Assembly: GCF_008831285.2 (NCBI RefSeq)
Contig: NC_045151.1
Location: 10,034,571 to 10,098,570, forward strand
Direction of reading: 5' to 3'
Length of the DNA: 64,000 nt
Source of the DNA: Nymphaea colorata
Lineage: Eukaryota > Streptophyta > Magnoliopsida > Nymphaeales > Nymphaeaceae
Each line of letters opens with the position of its first letter. Positions within the stretch are counted from its first letter, which is position 1. A model generated the notes under the pieces. That model saw only the letters and a program-made list of their open reading frames with translations, ran no database searches and was not told the origin of the DNA. The translations under genes were made by a program, and so were the position numbers. Below, piece by piece: positions 33,426-45,800 of this stretch.

Positions 33426-36400
33426 CTACCTTGGTGTGAGAGTGATGCAAAATAGATGGAGAGAGAGAGAAAGAGGGAGAGGGAAACCGTACGTCGCCAT
33501 CAGCGTTTTTGTTGCCGTGACCATTACTAGGACGAACGAACAAATGGAGAAGAAACGAAAGAAAAACATTAAAGGCTGGGTCGACAACATGAGGGACAAA
33601 ACAAAGAGGTGAATGAAAAAAAAAAATATTGCGGAACCCTTTCTATACTAAAATTTCACTTCAGCCACAATTTTTTTACATTTTCAAAATGTCGTAGGAT
33701 CCTTTAACAAAATTACTTAGGTGGCTCATGGCTTTTAAAAAAATTCCAAAATACAACTTAATTTCCAAAGAACATCCTTTTTATTCTTCACAAGGAAACA
33801 TGTTTCCAGCGATACAAATCAAGGTCTATAAAAAAAAAAAAAAAATGGAAATGTGCTTTTCGTTTTCATTGCTCCCATTCCTAGAATTCTGTTTCTTGAA
33901 ACTTTATTCCAATTCCATGATTCTTAGCTGTTAAAACTATACCTTTATGTTTGATGACATGAAATTTTGATTCCATAATTAAAAATGACATATTTGATAA
34001 AACAGGAATTAAAATTCTAGCAATGATAAATTAAAACTTTTATGACATGTGCCTTAAAAGAGAGAGGAGAAAATTTCTAAAATTTTGGAATTACAATTCC
34101 ACTCTTGAAGGTCCAGAATTTTGAGTCCAAAATAAATCCATAGTTTCAAAATCAAAATTTTTTATTTGATTACGTAATTTCCATTTCATTAAAAATGAAA
34201 ATTTTAATTATAAAATTCCACAATCAGACACCACTTAAAGATATAATATGATAGTTAAAACATTTATATTGTTATTATTTAGATTTAGTCATTTTGTGCA
34301 TCATATCACATTATATAACTCAAGCACACTTTCATGTTAATTCCATCATAAAATACATATTCAATTTTTGATATAAATATTTAGCTAGGAAAAAAAATAT
34401 TGACTGCCCCAAGTTCCCAATCAGTTTGACTCAGCCAAGTTGGCGTTGGAATTTTGGCCGATCTCATCCCAAGTTCCAAGAAAGCCAGCTATGGCTTTAT
34501 AGAACGGGGCTAGCTTCCTTGGAAGCTCCGCGATGAGCTTGGTCAAGATCCCGTAATAAACTAAGGTACTTCAACCACAGAGGCCTGTCTAGAAACGACA
34601 TTTTGCAGGTCAAACTTGCACTGATCTCTGAACTCTGCGGCCTGACTCTTCCCTATTTCCCTTTGAGTTGTGCTTAATCAAATCCTAAGCAGTCGTTCTG
34701 AATCCGCACTTAGGCTCTACGGCACTCTTTCAGGTCATCTTGGCCAACAGGATCTGCATACACTTGGCTCGGGGGCGGATGCAGCAGCAGGCACTGGGTG
34801 GGCAATTGCCCACATGGACTCAAAAGAAATTATTACTTTTATGTTGATATTTTAAAGAAATTTTTGTAGTTTATATATTGGTGCATCTTAGGAATTTGAA
34901 TTTTTATACCTAGTGCCCCTTAGTTAAAAATTTTTGGGTACTTGTCTTTTAGACAGATCATGCTGTACTATAGCCATTTTACAAATATTTTGTAATGTAT
35001 TATCTCATAAAAGGCACATAAGGAGTCACTTTTCGTTTTAAATTTTTAGAGAGTCAACACCCAGTATTGTAAAAGGAGGTCTTGACATGCAAGTTGAAGC
35101 ACAAAGGAATCAACACCCTAAGGCACCAAAAGTATGTCTTATATTCTAAAAGGATGAGGATTTGGGTGATTCTTATAAGTAGTAGAATGAAATACTCTCC
35201 TTACTCACTCAAGACAAGATATATAGGAGTGTGCTCAATCTAGCATGTCAGTAGCGGACACGAAAGTATGATGCAACTTCAAGCCCGAACATGCAGGTCT
35301 GGGTCTGCATGTTCGGCACTTCCCCTTTATAAAGTGGGGGGCCGTTCTCAAACAGCTTTTTTAAAAGGGAATCTTCTCTTTTTTCCTTTTCCACTTGTAT
35401 AGGGGTTCTCCCCTTCCTTGACCAGAAGCACATTTTAGTCATTTTAGTTTCAAAACACAAAATTGGAATGTTCAAACCCGAACATGTAGCCTTTTCAAAG
35501 TGAAAGCTGTACAGTTGTATTCCACCAAATCAAGGAATTGTGACGGCCGGACTACAGCCAAAATTTAGAAAAATCACGAGAGCGTATATTAGAAGGCGCC
35601 TTTGCTAAGTTCAAGTTAAGTCAGTTGACTCATGCCGCCTAACTAGGGATGTCAATATATTTGATTTAGAACGAATATTTGATTGAAACTGTAGAATATG
35701 AAAAAAATTAATATTAGATTAAGAAATTAAATCAAATTCAGATTTAAGAAATGACATCTAATCAAATTTAGATTCAGACTCATATATACATAAATATCCG
35801 ATTGATTTTGGATATGAGTTCAGATTGGATTTAATTTTTGAACAAATATTTTATATCTAATGCTTGGCAAAATTCTATTCAAAATTCAGATTCAGATATG
35901 AATGTAAAAATCAAATTAAGATAAAATCAAATTGTGAAATTGGATTTTTGATTCAGATTTAGATATGACTTTTTTTTTATTCCTATTTGAATAAGAAATT
36001 TGAATACGAATATTTGAGGGAAGCAGGTTAAGAGTCTGTCTCATTCGAGTCTTGCCTATACCTAACTGAACTGAGGCCATGGGAGGAGCTAGTCCGACTG
36101 GCGAAAGGCCAAAGAGTGGCAATAAAGGGACGTGGCAGCATTTCATTGGCATTGGCACTGCACTGAGAGAGAGAGTTTGTCCAGGGCCCAAGTGCAATCA
36201 AGTCAACTAAAAAAAAAAGAAAAAAGGACCCGCCTCACGGTACCTAGGGTTGACAACTGGGTCCTGTTCTCAGAGTGTCCTTGTGGTGGGGTAGAAGTAG
36301 AACGTGCCTCTTCTTCGCGGGCATAAATTTTGTCAACCACTTTAGGGTAGTTTGGTTTGGTGGCAAGCACAAAAGCATTTTGGATTTGGATTCTAGCAGT

Positions 36401-37397
36401 TCCTAGGGCTGGCCTTATACTTAGCACCATACCTGGGTTTGGATATATTTATGGGCCCAGTTTAGTGGGTCCAGATGATCTTAGGGGCCATATTTGTTAA
36501 TTGTGCATGGGAGATAAATAAACCGGTTCCCATTGATGTGATGCAGCGCGGAACCAGAAGCATCCGGTACATCCAGATTTGCCTGATGCCATCCCCGACA
36601 AATGCTTGGTGAATGTTTCATGAATTCGTCATAAGATTGAAACAAATTCATAGAATAGTAGTAGTAGTAGTGTTCTACGAATCTGACCCAAATTTTTGAA
36701 TGGATTCATGCATGCCTCGCAAACAACCCAACTCTGCCCCGTCTTTCACAAGGTTGTGTTGAGAGGACTAATTGAATGAGGTCAGACCCGTTTCATTCAC
36801 ATCCGCTGGTATACAGTCTTGATTAATGTGATATGATCATTTTAATCAACAATGGACAGCAGACAAAGTTAACCGAAAAGCAGCTTAGGCAAGGATGTTA
36901 ACGTTTAGTTTAATTCTCAAAAGAAGGATGATGGCACCGTGGAACATGAAATTTGGCCAAATAATCAAACCATTAGCTTTTGGACCTTCGTCGGATCTGT
37001 TGCAGCTGGTGAATGAATACTTGGTTCTTGCAAAGAATCGAGTCTACGGGTGACTCATTCACAGCCATCATCCGCGAGAGAGAGAGGAATGTAGTCCATA
37101 GCCCTTTCCTTCTCCATCACGTATGCATTTTTGGGGATCCCCCATTTAATCCGCAATAATGTACATTGAAATGTGTGGGGTCCACAAAGAACTTCACTTC
37201 GCGTGAAAGCGTTTCCATTCTGGCAGGTTTTATTGCCAGTTCATACTCAATTATGCTGGCAACCAGTCACGTTATGATAAAAAACATAAGACGTTTTTAA
37301 ACACTTAGTGGAAATAGCCGGCATCTCTCTTTCTCTCTCTCGTTTGGATGGGGACGTTTTGTTTCCAAATTTTGTTATATATTTTCCATTTTATCGG
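33426..37397. other. Repeat-derived spacer, no gene seen
   Basis: Scattered low-complexity AT DNA. Around 34770-34930, GGGCGGATGCAGCAGCAG and CACTGGGTGGGCAATTGCCCA start a second type of dispersed repeat. At 35640-36010, degenerate ATTCAGATT/AAATTTAGA-type repeats follow AGGGATGTCAATATATTTGA. No protein family was recognised in any frame. Confidence 0.5.
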
Positions 37398-37519
<122 letters not shown>

Positions 37520-37710
37520 TTGCATTCAGAATATGATTTTTTTTACCAAAGGATATATGTTTTTGAGAACATCAAAATTTGAATATGCGTAAAAATTGGA
37601 ATATGGTTTTGTATTTATGATAGGCTATTTGGAATATGATTTTGTATTTGTTATAGGTGATTCTAGTTCTGACCTCATGTAGACTAAGAATATGTGATTG
37701 GTTGTAGGGA

Positions 37711-37880
37711 CAGAATCAAGAATTTTTTATGAAGGGAGCCAAATTGTAGTTTCAAAATTTTGATAAGAACTGAAATAATATTTTTCAAAATTTTTATACA
37801 GGATAAATGATTTTTTTTTATATTTACATATAATTTTTTTTTTTTTTTTTACTTTGTTTTGTGTTAGGTGGCCCTGCCCC
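37711..37880. repeat. Dispersed repeat family R1, copy 4
   Basis: AAGAATTTTTTATGAAGGGA, TTTCAAAATTTTGATAAGAA, AATAATATTTTTCAAAATTT and a C-rich end GGTGGCCCTGCCCCCCACCC. Confidence 0.6.
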
Positions 37881-38305
37881 CCACCCCTTCTTCAATCTAT
37901 TGACATCTTAGAGAGCCATAGCACGGGAACTGGTTAGCAATTGCCAACTTGATTGTTAATTAACAGCAAAAACTTTGGATTGTTCTTTTGATGGTGAGAG
38001 AAATCTTTGCACTATCAATACATGCATGCTGAATATGAGGTTAGAAAAGTATAGTTTACAACGATCTTATTACATATATCTAAGAAGCCAGAAAGAGCGA
38101 GAGTTATGCAAATATTGGTTTAGATATAAAGGAGTCAGCATGTCACCAGATCGGCCTCCAGTGCTCAAGTTGATCCTTTTAAGTGTTGTTTGGCAACATT
38201 AACAAACGGTTACTGTCTTAGAAATCTGCCTCAAAAGGTAGTGCAAGTTCATGAAGTACCATAACACACTGTTGTATGAATCGGCCCCATAAAATGTGGC
38301 AGATT

Positions 38306-38630
38306 TAAGACTGAGCATTGGGTTAGGTACCTGACGGGTACCCGGTACTTGGTCTGACTAAAGCCCGAGCTCGGGGCCCGAAAAAAGGCATCGAGCCGAC
38401 CTGATAAGTTATCAGGTTGGTCCAGGTGAACCCGACTAAACTCGGTTCATCCCGATAAGATTTTTTAATACATATTTTATTGATTTTTATATATATTTAT
38501 AATATTTTATTACAATTAATTATATTTATATATTATTTTATATTAAATATATATATTTTTTAATTTAATCAGGCCAAGCATGAGCCCAAGTGTCAGGTGT
38601 CGGACTGGCCCAACCCAATGCCTAGACTTA
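38306..38630. mobile_element. hAT-type MITE, complete, 325 bp
   Basis: The ends are imperfect inverted repeats: TAAGACTGAGCATTGGGTT at the left and AACCCAATGCCTAGACTTA at the right. They are flanked by an 8-bp target duplication with one difference, GGCAGATT (38298-38305) and GGTAGATT (38631-38638). Eight-base duplications are the hAT hallmark. The interior has GC-rich arms (GGTACCCGGTA, GGTCCAGGTGAACCCG) around an AT-rich core, and no coding frame. Confidence 0.85.
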
Positions 38631-38633
38631 GGT

Positions 38634-38809
38634 AGATTTATAAAACAGACTTAATAGATTCATAAAACAGTATCAATGTGTTGCTAATGCCAAACAGAGT
38701 GTTTGTTTGACATTCTGTTACAGATTTATAAAACAGACTTAATAGATTCATAAAACAGTATCAATGTGTTGCTAATGCCAAACAGAGTGTTTGTTTGACA
38801 TTCTGTCAC
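38634..38809. repeat. 88-bp tandem duplication next to the MITE
   Basis: AGATTTATAAAACAGACTTA begins both units (38634 and 38722), and the second differs at about one base. The left unit begins inside the MITE's right target duplication. Confidence 0.92.
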
Positions 38810-39292
38810 AATCCCATGAACATGCTTAAAAAAAAAAGGCAGATTCAATTGTTAAATCTGCCTCAATTTTAGGGGTAGGTTAATCAGACAGTAACAGTTG
38901 GTTATGATTGCCAAACGGGGCCCCTAAAATGTATAATTTAATTAGTTTGCCAACACAGAGATAACAGCTTACAATCACATACAAAATTAAAACAGTTTGG
39001 AATGGAAAATACTTGAAGACAAGGAGAAAGCACCTTGTGAAACGAAAGAACAGGATTCTTGAGATATTGATCAGCGTGGTAAAAGTACAGCTTACCCAGT
39101 TTGGACAGAGAATGAGGAACTTTCTAATTTTTTTATGCATTTACGAATTGTTACAATAATTACATGGTGATCAAGGCATTAATGCCATTAGAAGGTTCTT
39201 GCATATGGCATAATCAAGATAGACCTTACATGCCGGCAGGTTTAAACAACTGAGAACAAAACCTCAGCTTATCTCAATTCCAATCTCACGTC

Positions 39293-39829
39293 TCATTTTC
39301 TTTTTTTCTTTAGGAGGGATGCTGAGCGCATAAATAACCGGTCTATGTCATCAAATTCAAGTTTCTCAACTTCATCGGATCCCTTACCAACCTTTGAGTT
39401 ATAGGAAAACTGCCGAAGATACTCTCCAAAATCCTCAGATGAATTGTCATTAACTTCCACTGGCATTGCATCAATTGCATCCAAATACAATGTGTTCCCA
39501 CCTTTGCTAACTGTCTCAACATCGCTATCTGTCTCAAAAATATCAGATAGTGATTCAGGTTCTGAAATTTCGCCATTAAACTCTGTAACCGGTCCTCGTC
39601 TAGATGGATCATAGATGTTACTGGAAAGTTCAGGCTCAGAGAATTTAACTGCATCATCGTGGAACTCATCAACATAACTGCAAGTTTCTACATTGTTGCT
39701 CTTGTTCTCGTCTTTCTCATTCTTACTATTGCATGCTGATGCTTGCAGAGCTTCAAGTTGACGTTCCAATCTTGGGATAAAGATTCGGGCAGCACGAAGG
39801 GCATCCCTATACTTGGACTTGTCTAGTGC
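39293..39829 (-). CDS. CRM gene exon 4 (acidic C-terminus)
   Basis: 178 codons plus stop after acceptor TTTTCGCAG, beginning ALDKSKYRDALRAARIFIPR. It continues with an Asp/Glu-rich tail containing SDIFETDSDVETV and ends LFMRSASLLKKKRK, a pattern typical of the family. Confidence 0.9.
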   Translation of the reverse strand, partial: ALDKSKYRDALRAARIFIPRLERQLEALQASACNSKNEKDENKSNNVETCSYVDEFHDDAVKFSEPELSSNIYDPSRRGPVTEFNGEISEPESLSDIFETDSDVETVSKGGNTLYLDAIDAMPVEVNDNSSEDFGEYLRQFSYNSKVGKGSDEVEKLEFDDIDRLFMRSASLLKKKRK

Positions 39830-42800
39830 CTGCGAAAACGAAAAGGAGATTATATAAAAAATATAACATCTAAAAGATGCTATTCTGTTGCATTTTTCTT
39901 CTTTCCAAAACTAGGACTTGTTTTCTAGCCTCTCACTTATGTGACTAGACAGACTTTTATTACCCAGTGAAAAGCCAAACTTGACTTCATCAAATTTGAA
40001 GGGAAAAGCCAGTCAATTCAGATGGTTCCAAAACAAAATCAAATCCCATCAAGGGAATCATTAAAAATTTCAATATTACAATTTGTGATTGAACAAAATA
40101 TCTGCTTACCTTCTTTCTAGAGAGAGAGACTCTAGGAGACATGATCTCAGGTGGAGGTTGAGAGTAGTTTTTCCCACGATACATAATGATAGTGTTTCCT
40201 TCTTGTATGTCAAGCACAATGCCACCACTTAGTTGTGCTAATTCTGCTGCAATTTCCTTCACTTCTTCAGGCGTAAATGTCTTTACAATAACCTTTAAAG
40301 TCTCATGTTTTTTCCAGTGCAAATGCATATTCAGAATCACTCCTTGGAAAATACCACGACGGCCAACTGGAACGTAATTTTTACATTTGACGCCCATCTT
40401 GAGGAAGTAAAAGTGCTCCTCTGGAGTTAGTATCTCAGGATCATGTGTACTCTCTGTAGGTGGCGATGGTGGCTTTATTTTTTCCAAGGCATTCACCAGC
40501 CGTTCTTCTTTTCTTTGTGCCTGAGATGACCATAGATGAAGTTATTGTTCAGAAAAACAAAGACTTTGATGAAGTAAACCCATAGAAGAAACGGTAGAAT
40601 AGGGTGATAGTTATCCACTCTAAGGAATTCATTACAGAAATAACAAATACAAGTAATTTATAGTACAAGCATGCCATGAATGAGCAAGAAGTGAGCATAG
40701 TGTAAAGTGTAAACTGATCGTGTTACAAGCCTAGTAACTAACAATATTCTAAGAAAATTTCTAAGAAAATTTCCAAGAACTATAGCAACAAAGACACACT
40801 AGATAAATAACATTATTTGTTGTGGAAGACATTTGAAAGTTACTTTTACTCTTACTCCTTGCTTTGGGCAGGATCAATCATCAGGGAGGTTAATATGGAC
40901 CAGAAGTAAACAAGGTTTCCCCTACTTTTCTCACATTTGGTTCCAAGTTCAAAGGAATCAGCAAAACAATGCCAAAACATTTTTTCCCCATTGCTTTTAA
41001 GTATCATGCAGTTCTAGGTTACAATATGTGTTGCGCTCTTTGAGTACAAGGTTTCCCCTACTTTTCTCACATTTGGTTCCAAGTTCAAAGGAATCAGCAA
41101 AACAATGCCACAACATTTTTTCCCCATTGCTTTTAAGTATCATGCAGTTCTAGGTTACAATATGTGTTGCGCTCTTTGAGTCCTTGGAAGCAGTTGTAGA
41201 AACGAGGTGCCTAAGAGAGTTGTAGACTATCCAGGGGCCAACCTTCGTTTTTTAATCTTAGTATGAGTCTATGAGATTAAGTTCAGTTGTTTCCAATCTT
41301 GTGGGTTTTGATATAGGGGTCTATCCCTTATACTGTTAAAAGGAGGTCCTTGTGTACTTCGTGATTTTTGTTTATAATTATATTAGATATACATGGTTTT
41401 ATTTGAAGTTTGGACAAGAATAAACTAAATTGCATAACATATTTGAGAATCTATATCTGCTTGTTGAGTTTGAGACTTTCATTTAAAGTAAAGATACATT
41501 TTTCTGGATTAGGGAAACCTGTTAAGGATAACCCTTAAAAGTTTTTGTTGATAAAGGAATATCTCATCCGAAGTTATGTCTCTCTAGGTATTAGACTAAA
41601 TGTGGTAACTAAGAGTTACAAAGGTGCTTCAAAAATACATGCCGTTGTTCTTATTCCTTCTCATCTTAGAGACAAAGTATCTCTACGGATGGTGAGGTGT
41701 TGCTTATAAGGCATCCTGAAGCATGAGAAGCCCATAAATTTATGACTAACAAAAAGGTATGGATTTGTTGGCGGCTAGTTCCTAGAGTTTGTGGACATCT
41801 GTCCAATTATTTGGACTGGTCAAAGTTTTTGGGAGTCTTGAACTTAAGTTCTCTTTATCAATTATCATTTTCTGATAACACAAGGCATAGGTAGAGCAAG
41901 ATGCTAGGAACCTATAGTAGGAGACACCCAGGGTTTACCAAGTCAATGGCTTTTTAACAGCATGATGAAATAGAAGCGCCTCTTTCTAATCAGAATCCTA
42001 AACTTTCTCATTGAGCAGAGGATTCACCATCTATTCCTCAAGTACAATGCATTCCTCCAATCAGCTTTGCTTACTATGGTTCTAGCCTATGCAGTTTTAC
42101 TTGAACTGAAGTTTTAGATTGAGTTTGCATCATGACATTAATAGCAAAAAGTTATGTGTGAAGAATTGGAGGCAATGGAAAGAATGAAAGAGCATGAGTC
42201 AAATAAGCTGCCCAAGTACAAGAATGTAGATGGAAGACTATAGGAGATGCAAAGAGAGGAAAGATGCAATGGTAACTCATGTTGCGGCCCAATTTCTGAA
42301 TCTAATAATGGTCGTAAATCGACAAAGGTGATAACTGCAAAGAAACTGCACGGGTCACGTCCAACTACAAAGTTACAATGGAAAGCTCAACTGCTTCCAA
42401 CAACTGATGCACACACAAATATCAACTGCTTGTCTTCGCCAATAGCCAAAAATGGGAGAGAACACCAAAACAAAGTTTCACAATTTCTAACTCCAAACAG
42501 CGCAATAAAATAGATTAAGGTGATAACAATTAAGCAGAATGTGCAAAACAAAAAAATATACAAGAGAATGCACCACTGACAACAAGAAAAGAAAGTATCA
42601 ACACCTAAATGAAATTTTACTGCTGCGGGTCTTGTTAATCCTTGCAGTAACAGTGCATGTAATACATTTATATTCCACTAGAATGTGGTCTTACAAAGAT
42701 GATATATCTAGAATCTGCATTGACATATCATAAATAGCAAACATGAAAAGAAGCACATAGAATATGGCAATATGCTAACGATATACAGCAAATAGTTGAT

Positions 42801-45800
42801 TTAAAAGTATATATGTAAAACACGTTATATTATATGATCTATAAATTACAAGTATAGCAAACTGTGTAATTGTCATGGTTGTCAAAATCGGAAATCCTAC
42901 AGGTTGGTCATGGCCCTACATAGACTGGTAGGGAGTAGTCAGGACTAGTCACTATAATATAGGTGCTTAGTATTTCTTTATTTATTTTAAAATAAATAAA
43001 GAAATACTAAGCACCTATATTATAGTGACTAGTCCTGACTACTCCCTACCAGTCTACCATGACCAACCTGTAGGATTTCCGATTTTGACAACCATGACAA
43101 TTACACAGTTTGCCATATTCGAATGCCTTCTTTAGTTTAAGAAACTTTACATGAATATTCTACTAGAATGCAGTCTTACAAAGATGGTACATAGAACATA
43201 CTACACTGTTGGAGATTTATCTACTTATGAGGAAACCAATGATATGATGTTTTCCATATTTGGTGTTCAACTTGAGCAGTTTTTTTCTCTCTTTCTCTAA
43301 TTACATAATAAACCGGAGAATTCTTTATCATCCAACTCATTTTGTAATTACATTGGAATCCGGATTGCCTAAATCTTGCCTGATTTTGGACTATCTTACA
43401 AATTGATGGAAATCTTCATTCTTATAGTGCCTGTGGATAAACTCTCATGTACTTATGTTAGTATCCATGTATGGATCGTGATATGATGGATCAAGCACCA
43501 GTATCTATTTTCTTTAAGTTTTTTATGTTAGACTAATCCAATATGGATCTGTTTTTACTAGGAGTCGGTCCAGCCCGGACCCACAGTTGCTTTGTACTTA
43601 AGCTTGAGATTTGCCCTAATTAAGCATGATTTGAAGTTGGTTTCTTCCCTCTTGTTCTCCTCTCTCCCTCTCCTTCTCCCTTACGTCCCCTTAGGGAAAA
43701 TTTCAAGCTTAAGTACAAAGCAACTGCGGGTCCGGACTGGACCGACTCCTACTGAAAGCAGACCCATATTGGATTAGTCTAACATAAAAAGCTTAAAGAA
43801 AACAGATATGACATGCTTGTTAGATGTGTATACATGAATATATTGCATTCAATGTCATGAAAACATGAAACTGCAGTAACCAAACCAGGGTCAATATGCA
43901 CTTTTGTTTCACAGATTTTATGGACACCATCTATTTCAATGGTTATAGTTATACTGTGTCTATTTTATTGGTTATACTAGGTTATAGCAAAAGCAATAAG
44001 AACCACAAAAAGAAAAAAATTGCAATGCTAAGTTTTATGTCTCTAAAATCATAATTTGATGTAAAGCCATGCATATCTAGCTTATGACATAGCAAAGAGT
44101 GACTGTTTTTCTGGCTTTACAAATTTTGAGAGAAATACTTCACAATTCTATAGAGGAGGGATTGTTAAAAGTAACACATTTACCTTCTTCAATTTGTACA
44201 AAATCTTCTCTTCTTGTGTCATTCTCTCATACTCTTTTTTCTTTTTCCAACGGAAGAACTTTAGCCACTTTATCATTGCCCTTTTTCCCTTTGGTTTCTT
44301 TTTCTTCATCTTGCTTTCCAGCTTATCATCATTTGCAACTGTAGATACATGAGCATTTTGTTCACTGAGCTCTTCATGTGTTAAAGAATGTTTCTGCTTT
44401 GTGTCAACCCACTGGCTTGCTTGTAGAGAAGCCTGGACATCTCTGTGAAACCCGCAGATCAGGTTGTAGCTAGTGATCTTCGACACCCCACCAGAAAAAT
44501 TCTGCAATATAAAACTTAACAGTGGAGAGTCTCATAGCAGAAAGAAAACATAGATAACTAACATCTAGCACTGTATTTACTATTTACATGCAACCATGCC
44601 TAAATCACAAAGAACAGAAAACAAAATGGAGAACTGATTTTCTAGATCCAGGGTTCACATCACTAAAGTGAAAAGATGAAGTAGATAACAGCAAGGTTTG
44701 GGAATCCATGAAAGTTGAAACATGTACAAATTAAAGACGAAGTAGAGGACATAAACACAAGGAAACAAATCACAGGATTCAAATAGTGGCAAGTGATGGA
44801 GGTAATCCAAAGATAGTTAAGCTAGGAAATGCATGAACCTATCTGCCAAATAATCATAATTATGAAGTTGGAGATAGTTAAGCAGGCTCCAGTTCCATGA
44901 TTTGGCTATGCATTGAGTAGTGATATCTACCAACTTCAATGTCAACACTCAATCTTGTGGAGCTCCGATGGTGGTCAAAATCTGATTACCAGTATTGACT
45001 GGTGATAATCATATAGTTTATGGTAACAGTTAACACAATCCAAGTGATGCTCCAAATATGGTTCTCCAACCGTGCAGTGTGCATTCCACTCATTGTCAAC
45101 TGAGGAACACGATCCTTCTTTCCCAATAATGGATAATTAAGGTATCAAGAAATGTCCATACAATAGACTCCAGTACATAATAGGAAACTGTGAATGTACA
45201 TTTCTTTCTTAAGCTGAGGGAATAAATGAAGATGGTGCTAGTGTCCAGCTACCACAATGAAGCCCAAAACAGGCAACTAAAGCTCTCCTTATGGCTCCTG
45301 ATTCCTAAATATTTAAATATATTAAATTCTGATATAAGTGCTTCTTTCCATATGGGAAGCAATGTTTCAAGTGTCTAGTTTCTGGTTTCATAACTGAGGA
45401 AACTGCACCAAAAAATTGAGCAGATACAGAATCCATTAGCGGCCATGATTTCTTCCCATCATCAGATAATCAGAACCATAGCTTGTGGGTTTGTTATTCT
45501 TTGCAGTTACTTGAGGACCATTTTCGCAGGTGCTTCTAGCTTAATGGAGAGAAACCTTTCACCCTGGACATATCAACTTTCTAAGAAATAATGAAGCAAA
45601 TGTATAAGAAAAGTAATTAAGAGCTTTTTACCATATCATTCTTATGTTTAAATCCAGACTTGACTAGTTATTCAGGGGATGCTAAGACAAATTTTGGAGT
45701 TTGTTGCCAGGATAGAAGCAAGCGAATCTGCACTTTCTCCAGATACACGTTTTACAATTATATTTTGAGACCTAAGAGATCTCCATGGGCTTCATCCACC

